Shown here piece by piece: positions 1 to 6,255 of a DNA stretch of 7,384 nucleotides (position 1 is its first letter; every line of letters starts with the position of its first letter). Below the pieces are notes generated by a model. The model was not told the origin of the DNA, did not search any database, and saw only the letters and a program-made list of their open reading frames with translations. Origin of the DNA: Candidatus Alectryobacillus merdavium (lineage in GTDB: Bacteria; Bacillota_I; Bacilli_A; RFN20; CAG-826); contig JADIMN010000036.1 in assembly GCA_017694735.1 (NCBI GenBank), positions 1-7,384 of the forward strand, written 5' to 3'. Made by a program: the position numbers and the translations under genes.

Positions 1-11
1 ATAATAATGTA

Positions 12-359
12 TCATACTTTTTCAATATTAGATACATCTAAATTTGCAGTAAGACCAATTACATCATCAACTGGTAGTGAAAATATAATTCCAGCGCCTT
101 GAGTATCAAGACCACAAGCATCATATATTGCTTTAATTACATCATCAGCAATATTTTTTTCAACAATAATTAAAACAACATCTTTTTCTGGAATAATATC
201 AATTCCATAAAACTTACCAATTTCTTTACTTCCAGTACCTCTAGCAGATAATTGTGTTCCGCCTCTAGCACCTTTACTTGTAGCAGCATTCATTGCTAAA
301 TCGGTATAACCTTTATTTACAATAACCATTACTAATTGATATTCCTTTTTATTTTCCAT
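12..359 (-). CDS. PII-like signalling protein, second copy (DUF1538-associated)
   Basis: This 115-residue protein has the size and beta-alpha-beta repeat pattern of the PII (GlnB/GlnK) superfamily. A first strand with the motif VIVNKG (12-17) is followed by a helix, then a glycine-rich stretch GARGGT (30-35) and SARGTGSKEIG (38-48) where a PII protein has its T-loop region. The strand DVVLIIVEK (60-68) and helix ADDVIKAIYDACG follow, and the segment GAGIIFSLPVDDVIGL (88-103) takes the place of the usual B-loop. The canonical T-loop tyrosine region and the B-loop TGxxGDGK are absent, so classical uridylylation and nitrogen sensing cannot be assumed. It is the last gene of a three-gene unit with a DUF1538 membrane protein and another PII-like protein, which suggests that it regulates that transporter. 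Its AAGGAG Shine-Dalgarno lies inside the end of the preceding gene, 8 bases before the ATG. It ends in TGA. The family call is fairly secure; ligand and partner are inferred. Confidence 0.82.
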   Translation of the reverse strand: MENKKEYQLVMVIVNKGYTDLAMNAATSKGARGGTQLSARGTGSKEIGKFYGIDIIPEKDVVLIIVEKNIADDVIKAIYDACGLDTQGAGIIFSLPVDDVIGLTANLDVSNIEKV

Positions 360-361
360 AA

Positions 362-802
362 TTACAACTCCTTTTTAGCAACATAACCAAATTGTGATAA
401 ATATTTATAAACGCTAACTCCACCAACACTAGATAATGGAATTTTAAAAGCGATACCTTTAGCATATTTTGAAATAGCAAATCTATCTTCTAAGCTTTTT
501 TTAACATTTTCATATTCATCATCTTTTATAACTCCAACAACAATAGATTTTTTATTTTCAACTAACGTATTTAAATAAGTTTCTTGACTTGCAGTACCAA
601 CTCCATGAAATGTAAAAGTAGCACTACATTTATTTTTTAATAAAATATTTTCAATACTTGCTCCTTGTCCCTTATTTACAATAACAACAATTAAAGATAA
701 TTTATCAATCTTATTTTCTTTATCAAAAGGAGTAAACTCTTTACTAGTATTCTTATTTTCTTCTTGATAAAAGATTTTGTTAAATATTTTCTTACTCTTC
801 AT
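362..802 (-). CDS. PII-like protein with N-terminal extension, first copy
   Basis: This 146-residue protein begins with a hydrophilic, lysine- and glutamate-rich extension of about 33 residues. A PII-like domain follows. Its first strand carries VIVNKG (40-45), the same motif as in the downstream protein, then comes HGVGTASQ (66-73) at the T-loop position, the strand SIVVGVIKDD (86-95), a helix, and KGIAFKIPLSSVGGV (115-129), which lines up with the GAGIIFSLPVDDVIGL segment of its neighbour. The two are therefore diverged paralogues rather than copies. The glycine-rich loop is less conserved here, so ligand binding may differ. The gene starts 4 bases after the DUF1538 gene stops, and its Shine-Dalgarno AGGA overlaps that stop codon (AGGATGA), a sign of translational coupling. 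A role as transporter regulator, or as a hetero-trimer partner of the next protein, is inferred. No exact family name was recognised. Confidence 0.75.
   Translation of the reverse strand: MKSKKIFNKIFYQEENKNTSKEFTPFDKENKIDKLSLIVVIVNKGQGASIENILLKNKCSATFTFHGVGTASQETYLNTLVENKKSIVVGVIKDDEYENVKKSLEDRFAISKYAKGIAFKIPLSSVGGVSVYKYLSQFGYVAKKEL
368..373 (-). promoter_or_regulatory. Shine-Dalgarno of the second PII-like gene
   Basis: On the minus strand this reads AAGGAG, 8 bases before the ATG at 359. It lies within the last codons of the upstream PII-like gene, whose stop is only 2 bases from the next start, so translation of the two is probably coupled. Confidence 0.75.
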
Positions 803-806
803 AATT

Positions 807-2357
807 TCATCCTATATGTATAACTTGATTTTCATTAAGATCTTTAACTCTAAGTCTTGCTTTATGATAAATAATCTTAGTTTTAATCATAGCATTTAAT
901 CCTAGAATTTGAACTACTAACAATGGAATTAATGCAACTATTGCAACAACTCCAAAACTTAAAGATACTGGATTTATACTTGAATCTGTTTTTGCTAGTT
1001 CAATACTCATTCCAACTGCAATTGGAGTAATAAAAGCAGCCGTCATAGTACCACTAGCAATACCACCACTATCAAAAGCAACTCCAACAAAACGTTTTGG
1101 AACAATAAAAGTTAAAATAAATACTAAAATATATCCTGGAATTACAATATACAAGAAATTAAAATTATAAATAACTTTATATAATGATAATAATAAAGCA
1201 AGAATATTACCAAGTGCTAAAGCAATCATTAAACTTCTTTTTCTAATTACTCCATCACTAATTGTTTCAACTTGTTCTCCTAAAATTTTAATACTTGGTT
1301 CTGCAAAAACAATTGCAGCACCAATAACAATTGAAAACAATAAAATATGTAGTGCTAAATAATTTCCATCTATATTATTTATAAAGCTAACTCCCATTTT
1401 TTGTCCAATTGGAATTAATCCAAAATTAGCTCCACTTAAAAAGAAAACTAAACCAATAAAAGTAATAATTAAACCAATAAAAATATGAATTAATTCTTTT
1501 TTATTACTTTTAACAAAAATAAAATCATAAATAAAGAAACATAAAGCAATTGGTGCAATACTTATTGCGGTACTAGAAATTGTCTCTAATAAACTATTTC
1601 CAATGTATCCAGAAATACTATCCACGTTTTCTAAAGTAATACTATCTCCAGCATTTTTAATTAAGTTTGGATCAATTATAAAAAATATTGCAAGAACTAA
1701 AAGAGGACCAACACTTACAATTCCAGTAAAACCAAATGACGCATCATCGTTAGTATCTTTTCTTTTAATACTAGATAAACCTATACCAAGAGAAATAATA
1801 AATGGAACTGAAACACTACCAGTTACAACTCCACCACTATCTAAAACAAAAGGTATTGCAGAATTATCTAATAACACTGCTAAAGCAAAAAATAGGCCAT
1901 ATAATCCAAGTAAAATTACTCTTAAATCTAAATTAAAAACAATTCTTAAAGCACCAAATAAGAACATTGCACCAATTCCAATGCCACAAATTGCAATAAT
2001 TCCCCATTTATTTTCATTAAATAATTGAGATATTAAAAGTTCTAAATCTGGTTCTGCTAATGTAATAATAAAACCTAAAAAGAAAACAACAAAACAAATT
2101 AAAATAATCTTTTTATGTTTTGTTAGAGAATTACCAATAATATTTCCCATTTTTGTCATTGAAACATCTGCACCAAATGAAAAAATACCAGCACCAATAA
2201 ATAAAGAAATAATTCCAATAATAAATACGATTAATTCTTCAAATCTTAAAGGAACGATATCAACAAAATAATATATTAATATTACAAGAGCAATTGGTAC
2301 AACTGATAATAAAGAAGTAAGTAAATTTCTTCCTAATTCCTTTAATGTATTAATCAT
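807..2357 (-). CDS. DUF1538 family membrane transporter with two fused repeats
   Basis: This 516-residue integral membrane protein has many hydrophobic segments and two homologous halves. The first half carries FGAD (61-64), AEPDLELL (101-108) and DSGGVVTGSVSVPF (173-186). The second carries SGANFG (308-313), AEPSIKIL (352-359) and DSGGIASGTMTAAF (429-442). The repeated AEP and DSGG signatures, offset by about 250 residues, are those I associate with DUF1538. As I recall, a pair of separate DUF1538 proteins (UmpA/UmpB, from Halomonas) has been reported as a Na+(Li+,K+)/H+ antiporter; here both units appear joined in one chain. The conserved acidic residues in membrane segments suit cation transport, but the substrate is not shown by the sequence. 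It is the first gene of a unit with two PII-like proteins. The ATG has no evident Shine-Dalgarno: the preceding 23 bases are almost purely A and T. It ends in TGA. Confidence 0.85.
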   Translation of the reverse strand: MINTLKELGRNLLTSLLSVVPIALVILIYYFVDIVPLRFEELIVFIIGIISLFIGAGIFSFGADVSMTKMGNIIGNSLTKHKKIILICFVVFFLGFIITLAEPDLELLISQLFNENKWGIIAICGIGIGAMFLFGALRIVFNLDLRVILLGLYGLFFALAVLLDNSAIPFVLDSGGVVTGSVSVPFIISLGIGLSSIKRKDTNDDASFGFTGIVSVGPLLVLAIFFIIDPNLIKNAGDSITLENVDSISGYIGNSLLETISSTAISIAPIALCFFIYDFIFVKSNKKELIHIFIGLIITFIGLVFFLSGANFGLIPIGQKMGVSFINNIDGNYLALHILLFSIVIGAAIVFAEPSIKILGEQVETISDGVIRKRSLMIALALGNILALLLSLYKVIYNFNFLYIVIPGYILVFILTFIVPKRFVGVAFDSGGIASGTMTAAFITPIAVGMSIELAKTDSSINPVSLSFGVVAIVALIPLLVVQILGLNAMIKTKIIYHKARLRVKDLNENQVIHIG

Positions 2358-2380
2358 ATTAAATATTTTACAAAATTTTA

Positions 2381-2402
2381 TTAATCTTATAAATAAGATT
2401 AA
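2381..2402. promoter_or_regulatory. Perfect inverted repeat upstream of the DUF1538 gene
   Basis: Two 10-base arms (TTAATCTTAT and ATAAGATTAA) are separated by AA, 23 bases upstream of the DUF1538 start. On the minus strand a weak -10-like TAAAAT (2380-2375) follows directly, which would place the palindrome in the promoter spacer, an operator-like position. Its A/T-only composition apart from one G/C pair per arm leaves room for chance. Confidence 0.35.
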
Positions 2403-2440
2403 AATAAAAAAGAAGTTTTGTTAGCAAAACTTCTTTTCTT
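2401..2440 (-). terminator. Factor-independent terminator of nfnAB
   Basis: On the minus strand, two perfectly complementary 13-base arms (AAAAGAAGTTTTG and its complement, 2437-2425 and 2420-2408) enclose the loop CTAA. They are followed by TTATTTT, which continues the T-rich end of the stem. The structure starts 18 bases after the nfnB stop and separates nfnAB from the DUF1538 module. Confidence 0.85.
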
Positions 2441-2455
2441 TTATAAATTTATAAA

Positions 2456-3862
2456 TTATTTTTTATTTTTAATAAATTCATCAATTGCTTTTGCAGCAGT
2501 TTTTCCAGCACCCATTGCAAGAATAACAGTAGCAGCACCAGTAACAGCATCACCACCAGCATAAACACCAACTCTTGAAGTAGCGCCAGTTTCAGGATTT
2601 GCAATAATACAACCATGAGGATTAGTGTCTAATCCTTCAGTTGTCTTTTTAATAAGTGGATTTGGACTTGTTCCAAGTGACATAATAACACAATCAACAT
2701 CCATTACATATTCACTGTTTTCTACAACAATTGGTCTTCTTCTACCACTTGCATCTGGTTCGCCAAGTTCCATTTTAACAACTTTAATACCTTTTACTCT
2801 GCCATTTTCATCTCCAAGAATTTCAACTGGATTTCTTAAAGTATCAAAGATAATTCCTTCTTCCATAGCGTGATGAACTTCTTCTTTTCTAGCTGGCATT
2901 TCGGCGATATCTCTTCTATATACAACATGTACTTCATCAGCACCAAGTCTTAAAGCACATCTTGCAGCATCCATAGCAACATTACCACCGCCGACAACAG
3001 CAACTTTCTTAGCATGTTCAATAGGAGTTTCGCTATTATCTAAATAAGCTTTCATTAAATTTGTTCTAGTTAAAAATTCATTAGCAGAATATACACCATT
3101 TAAATTTTCTCCAGGAATTCCCATGAATTTTGGAAGACCAGCACCAGATCCAACAAAAATAGCTTCAAAACCATCTTCAAATAATTCATCAATAGTAATA
3201 GTTCTTCCAATAACTGTATCAGTATAAACTTTAACACCTAAATCAATTAAACTTTCAACTTCTTTTTGAACAATTGTTTTTGGAAGTCTGAATTCTGGAA
3301 TACCATAAACTAAAACACCACCTGCTTTATGTAAAGCTTCAAATACACTTACCTCATATCCCATCTTAGCAAGATCACCAGCAGTAGTTAATCCAGCAGG
3401 ACCAGCACCAACAATAGCAACTTTATGTCCATTTGGTTGAGGTTTTGCAGGCTTTTCTTTATTATTTTCCATATGCCAATCAGCAACAAATCTTTCAAGT
3501 CTACCAATACCAACTGGTTCCATATTTGCTCTAAGACCTCTTACACATTTAGATTCACATTGGCTTTCTTGTGGACAAACTCTTCCACAAACAGCAGGTA
3601 AACTGCTTGATTTAGAAATTATTTGATAAGCACCTTCATAATCTTTTTCTTTAATTTTTGCAATGAAATCTGGAATGTTAATATTTACTGGACATCCAGA
3701 AATACATGGGTGATTTGGACAATGTAAACATCTATTTGCTTCATCTAAAGCAAGTTCTTCACTATAACCAAGTGCGACTTCTTTAAAGTTATGCGCTCTT
3801 ACTTTAGGATCTTGACTTGGCATTTCATTTTTTGTAGGTCTCATGTTAAATTTAGCAGGCAT
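2456..3862 (-). CDS. nfnB: NADH-dependent reduced ferredoxin:NADP+ oxidoreductase, large subunit
   Basis: This 468-residue cytoplasmic flavoprotein is the NADP-binding subunit of the electron-bifurcating transhydrogenase NfnAB, which couples NADH and reduced ferredoxin to NADP+ reduction. The N-terminal iron-sulphur domain has cysteines 45, 48, 53, 57 and 92, 96, 102, 106, enough for two [4Fe-4S] clusters. Glu99 in CPQE sits where a glutamate ligand has been described in Nfn. The FAD site is GAGPAG (152-157). The NADP site is GGGNVA (291-296), with YRR (316-318) suited to the 2'-phosphate. A second FAD-contacting motif GGDAVTG lies at 437-443. The family resembles the glutamate synthase small subunit (GltD/GltA) and is often mislabelled so, but no glutamate synthase large subunit is present and the partner NfnA gene lies just upstream, 2 bases away. 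Length is normal. A strong Shine-Dalgarno AAGGAGGT lies 9 bases before the ATG. Confidence 0.93.
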   Translation of the reverse strand: MPAKFNMRPTKNEMPSQDPKVRAHNFKEVALGYSEELALDEANRCLHCPNHPCISGCPVNINIPDFIAKIKEKDYEGAYQIISKSSSLPAVCGRVCPQESQCESKCVRGLRANMEPVGIGRLERFVADWHMENNKEKPAKPQPNGHKVAIVGAGPAGLTTAGDLAKMGYEVSVFEALHKAGGVLVYGIPEFRLPKTIVQKEVESLIDLGVKVYTDTVIGRTITIDELFEDGFEAIFVGSGAGLPKFMGIPGENLNGVYSANEFLTRTNLMKAYLDNSETPIEHAKKVAVVGGGNVAMDAARCALRLGADEVHVVYRRDIAEMPARKEEVHHAMEEGIIFDTLRNPVEILGDENGRVKGIKVVKMELGEPDASGRRRPIVVENSEYVMDVDCVIMSLGTSPNPLIKKTTEGLDTNPHGCIIANPETGATSRVGVYAGGDAVTGAATVILAMGAGKTAAKAIDEFIKNKK

Positions 3863-3864
3863 AA

Positions 3865-4707
3865 TTATTTGACCTCCTTTTTAAATAAATTACATGTATC
3901 GTCATATTTTTTTCTTTCCCAATCACGATACATCTTATTTCTATTCATACATTCATCAAAATCAACTTCATGTCCATCAAAATCAGGACCATCAACACAA
4001 GCAAATTTAACTTTACCATTTACAGTTAATCTGCAGCATCCACACATACCAGTTCCATCAATCATAATTGGATTCATTGAAACAATTGTTTTTACATTAT
4101 ATTTTTTAGTTAATAAACAAACAAATTTCATCATGATTAATGGTCCAATACAAATAACTCTATCAAATGTTTCACCAGCTAAAAGTAATTTTTCAAGAGC
4201 GTTTGTAACAAGTCCTTTTTCTCCAACAGAACCATCATCAGACATTAAAACATATCTATCAGAAACTTGTTTAAATTCATCTTCAAGAATAACTAAATCT
4301 TTTGATCTAAAGCCGACAATTGAAGTAACTTCAGCTCCGTTTGCATGAAGCGCTCTTGCAACTGGAAGAGCAATAGCACATCCAGCACCACCACCAATAA
4401 CACAAACTTTCTTAAATCCTTCAACTTCACTTGGTTCACCTAAAGGACCAACAAAATCAGCAATATAATCTCCTTCATGTTTTTGATTTAATAATAATGT
4501 TGAAGCTCCAACAACTTGGAAAATAATTTCAACAGTTCCATTCTCCTTATCAGTACCAGCGACTGTAAGAGGAATTCTTTCCCCGTCCTCATCAACTCTA
4601 AGGATAATAAATTGTCCAGCTTTTGCTTTTTTTGCAATAAGAGGAGCATAAATTTCCATTAAAGTGACAGTTGGGTTTAAATCTCTTCTTTTGACAATTT
4701 TAAACAT
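3865..4707 (-). CDS. nfnA: NADH-dependent reduced ferredoxin:NADP+ oxidoreductase, small subunit
   Basis: This 280-residue protein is the FAD, NAD(H) and [2Fe-2S] subunit of NfnAB, related to dihydroorotate dehydrogenase electron-transfer subunit (PyrK) and SudB proteins. The FAD-binding motif RIPLT (44-48) is followed by the nicotinamide-binding GGGAGCAIALP (105-115). The C-terminal cluster motif has Asp217, Cys222, Cys225 and Cys237, matching the Asp/three-Cys ligand set I recall for the Nfn [2Fe-2S] cluster, with an extra Cys224. An ATG 24 bases further upstream (4731) is open in the same frame, but a Shine-Dalgarno AAAGAGG falls 9 bases before the ATG at 4707. The family N-terminus (MFKIVKRRDL) also begins there, so 4707 is chosen. 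The genes end and begin 2 bases apart with nfnB, giving a two-gene operon. Sulphide dehydrogenase (Sud) is the alternative name; Nfn is more likely in a fermenter. Confidence 0.92.
   Translation of the reverse strand: MFKIVKRRDLNPTVTLMEIYAPLIAKKAKAGQFIILRVDEDGERIPLTVAGTDKENGTVEIIFQVVGASTLLLNQKHEGDYIADFVGPLGEPSEVEGFKKVCVIGGGAGCAIALPVARALHANGAEVTSIVGFRSKDLVILEDEFKQVSDRYVLMSDDGSVGEKGLVTNALEKLLLAGETFDRVICIGPLIMMKFVCLLTKKYNVKTIVSMNPIMIDGTGMCGCCRLTVNGKVKFACVDGPDFDGHEVDFDECMNRNKMYRDWERKKYDDTCNLFKKEVK
3872..3879 (-). promoter_or_regulatory. Strong Shine-Dalgarno of nfnB
   Basis: On the minus strand this reads AAGGAGGT, 9 bases before the nfnB ATG. It lies inside the last codons of nfnA, so it drives nfnB translation directly within the two-gene transcript. 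Confidence 0.8.
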
Positions 4708-4716
4708 ACAAAAAAA

Positions 4717-4723
4717 CCTCTTT
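4717..4723 (-). promoter_or_regulatory. Shine-Dalgarno that decides the nfnA start
   Basis: On the minus strand this reads AAAGAGG, 9 bases before the ATG at 4707. It lies inside the 8-codon extension that the upstream ATG at 4731 would add, so it argues for the shorter protein. Confidence 0.75.
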
Positions 4724-4745
4724 TTAAACATAATTATTTTAAAAA

Positions 4746-4751
4746 ATTATA
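4746..4751 (-). promoter_or_regulatory. Possible -10 element for nfnAB
   Basis: A perfect TATAAT on the minus strand lies 38 bases upstream of the nfnA start, which would give a leader of about 30 bases containing the Shine-Dalgarno. No good -35 is seen: the expected place falls within the preceding terminator hairpin (ACTTAA). In such AT-rich DNA the match may be chance. Confidence 0.3.
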
Positions 4752-4783
4752 ATAAAAAAAACAAGGACTTAAGTCCTTGTTTC
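4752..4783 (-). terminator. Factor-independent terminator of the alcohol dehydrogenase gene
   Basis: Two perfectly complementary 12-base arms (4759-4770 and 4771-4782, core ACAAGGAC/GTCCTTGT with TTAA at the loop) start about 20 bases after the stop codon. On the minus strand the hairpin runs into an unbroken T tract. It makes the dehydrogenase gene monocistronic and separates it from nfnAB. The plus-strand side is also T-rich, but no plus-strand gene ends here. Confidence 0.88.
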
Positions 4784-4802
4784 TTTTTCGTAATGTTATT
4801 AA

Positions 4803-5987
4803 TTAGAAATCACACTTTGTGCCATAGAAGCAGCAAGTGAGTAATTTTTCCATTTCTTCTTGTGAAGGTTGTCTTGGATTGCTACCAGTACAAGCATCAG
4901 CAATAGCATTCTTTGCAATGTCATGAACTTTAGCTAAGAATTCTTCTTCGCTAACCATTCCATCATTGTAATATTTAATACCTGCTGGGATATCTAATAC
5001 TTTATTGTAGTCTTCAATTTTCTTACATAAAGCTTCGACTTTATTACTTGCTTCACCAACAATACCACAAGCATCAGCAATTTCAACATATCTTGCAAAT
5101 GCTTCAGGATTCTTAGAATTGAATCTGATAACATTTGGTAAATACATAGCATTAGCACAACCATGTGGAATATGACCATTTTTGAAAGCTGCACCAGTCT
5201 TATGAGCCATTGAGTGGACAATACCAAGTAAAGCATTTGAGAAAGCTTCACCAGCTAAACATTGAGCATAGTGCATTTGTTCTCTTGCTTTGTGGTCTCC
5301 ATTATATGAATCTGGTAAATATTCAAAAACCATTTTGATAGCTTGCATTGCAAGTGGATCAGTATATGGTGAATGAAGTGTAGAAACATATGCTTCAATA
5401 GCATGTGTTAAAGCATCCATACCAGTATGAGCACATAATGTCTTTGGCATTGAATATGTAAGTTCTGGATCAACGATTGCGACATCAGGTGTAATATTGA
5501 AGTCTGCTAAAGGATATTTAATACCTTTCTTATAATCTGTAATAACAGCAAATGCAGTAACTTCAGTTGCAGTACCACTTGTAGAACCAATAGCAACAAA
5601 TTTAGCTTTAGTTCTTAATGTTGGGAAGTTAAATGGTGTAATTAAATCTTCAAATTTTGTATCTGGATATTCATAGAAAGCCCACATTGCTTTAGCAGCA
5701 TCAATTGGGGAACCACCACCAACAGCAACGATCCAATCTGGTTCAAATTTTCTCATTGCTTCAGCTCCTCTTAAAACAGTTTCAACACTTGGATCTGGTT
5801 CAACACCTTCAAATGTTTCAACTTTCATACCAGCTTCTTCAAGATAAGAAATAATTTTATCTAAGAAACCAGTCTTTCTCATTGAATGTCCGCCAGTGAC
5901 AACAATAGCTTTTTTACCTTTTAAATTTTTAAGTTCTGCTAAAGATCCAACTCCATAGTAGATATCTCTTGGTAATGTAAATCGCAT
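4803..5987 (-). CDS. Iron-dependent alcohol dehydrogenase, probably NADPH-linked
   Basis: This 394-residue cytoplasmic enzyme belongs to the group III (iron-containing) alcohol dehydrogenases, which reduce aldehydes to alcohols or the reverse. The nucleotide-binding motif GGGSPID (90-96) and the motif GSTSGTATEVT (134-144) are present. Metal ligands by comparison with lactaldehyde reductase FucO are Asp191, His195, His258 and His275, with His262 in the catalytic histidine position. Where FucO has Asp39, which favours NAD, this protein has Gly32 (VVTGGHS), so NADPH is the likely cofactor, as in butanol dehydrogenases of clostridia. Length is normal and nothing is missing. An AGGAGG lies 12 bases before the ATG, slightly far. 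The gene has its own terminator, an extended -10 promoter and an upstream palindrome, suggesting separate redox-responsive control. The alcohol substrate cannot be told from sequence. Glycerol dehydrogenase is unlikely given the ligand motifs. Confidence 0.93.
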   Translation of the reverse strand: MRFTLPRDIYYGVGSLAELKNLKGKKAIVVTGGHSMRKTGFLDKIISYLEEAGMKVETFEGVEPDPSVETVLRGAEAMRKFEPDWIVAVGGGSPIDAAKAMWAFYEYPDTKFEDLITPFNFPTLRTKAKFVAIGSTSGTATEVTAFAVITDYKKGIKYPLADFNITPDVAIVDPELTYSMPKTLCAHTGMDALTHAIEAYVSTLHSPYTDPLAMQAIKMVFEYLPDSYNGDHKAREQMHYAQCLAGEAFSNALLGIVHSMAHKTGAAFKNGHIPHGCANAMYLPNVIRFNSKNPEAFARYVEIADACGIVGEASNKVEALCKKIEDYNKVLDIPAGIKYYNDGMVSEEEFLAKVHDIAKNAIADACTGSNPRQPSQEEMEKLLTCCFYGTKCDF

Positions 5988-5999
5988 AAATTTTAAATT

Positions 6000-6005
6000 C
6001 CTCCT
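6000..6005 (-). promoter_or_regulatory. Shine-Dalgarno of the alcohol dehydrogenase gene
   Basis: On the minus strand this reads AGGAGG, the full consensus. The 12-base gap to the ATG is longer than usual and made only of A and T. No better start codon lies nearby. Confidence 0.7.
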
Positions 6006-6020
6006 AATAAATGCAAATCT

Positions 6021-6040
6021 TTGTTATATGAATATAACAA
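6021..6040. promoter_or_regulatory. Perfect 20-bp palindrome, candidate operator
   Basis: The arms TTGTTATAT and ATATAACAA are fully complementary around a 2-base centre. They lie about 20-40 bases downstream of the predicted transcription start of the alcohol dehydrogenase gene, where a bound repressor could block transcription. The outer TTGTTA/TAACAA half-sites match those of the redox repressor Rex in clostridia, but the usual Rex site is 18 bp and this one is 2 bp wider. It could instead be a leader hairpin. Confidence 0.5.
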
Positions 6041-6067
6041 TTGGGAAATAATCCCTTACCACTAATT

Positions 6068-6095
6068 ATTATAACAACATTAAAAATAAATACAA
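6068..6095 (-). promoter_or_regulatory. Extended -10 promoter of the alcohol dehydrogenase gene
   Basis: On the minus strand there is a perfect TATAAT (6073-6068) preceded by TGT, forming the extended -10 TGnTATAAT. A weak -35, TTGTAT (6095-6090), stands 16 bases upstream. Transcription would start near 6061, giving a leader of about 74 bases that holds the palindrome at 6021-6040 and the Shine-Dalgarno. Confidence 0.6.
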
Positions 6096-6255
6096 AATAA
6101 ATAAGTATTTTTTTACCGATATATTTAAAGTCACCTATTTTTATCTTTATAAATATTTAAAAATTTAATAATTTTTCAGTTTTAAAAATTAGATTAAAAT
6201 AAATAAATTAATACACCTATTAAGATTTTTTATACACTAGTTTAGAGATAAAGTT

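Noticed and set aside
1603..2028. Plus-strand open frame of 141 codons inside the DUF1538 gene
   Set aside because: It is antisense to a clear membrane protein gene, has no family likeness, and arises from the AT-rich codon bias of the opposite strand.
2625..2873. Plus-strand open frame of 82 codons inside nfnB
   Set aside because: Antisense shadow of a conserved region of nfnB, with no recognisable product.
2456..3862. Glutamate synthase small subunit (GltD)
   Set aside because: The similarity is real, but the adjacent NfnA gene and lack of a large glutamate synthase subunit favour NfnB.
3791..4348. Plus-strand open frame of 185 codons across nfnB and nfnA
   Set aside because: It is antisense to two confidently identified genes and its product shows no recognisable domain.
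4708..4731. Longer nfnA start at 4731
   Set aside because: The Shine-Dalgarno lies inside the added codons at the right distance from the ATG at 4707, and the added residues do not resemble the family.
4759..4782. Palindrome as an operator for nfnAB
   Set aside because: Its GC-containing stem followed by an unbroken T tract on the minus strand, just after the dehydrogenase stop, is better explained as a terminator.
4994..5251. Minus-strand open frame of 85 codons inside the alcohol dehydrogenase gene
   Set aside because: It lies on the same strand in another frame of a fully conserved enzyme, with low-complexity hydrophobic content and no ribosome site.
6100..6240. A/T-rich runs with repeated TTAAAAATT-like strings
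   Set aside because: No regular spacing or length is seen; low complexity explains them better than a CRISPR, origin or attachment site.
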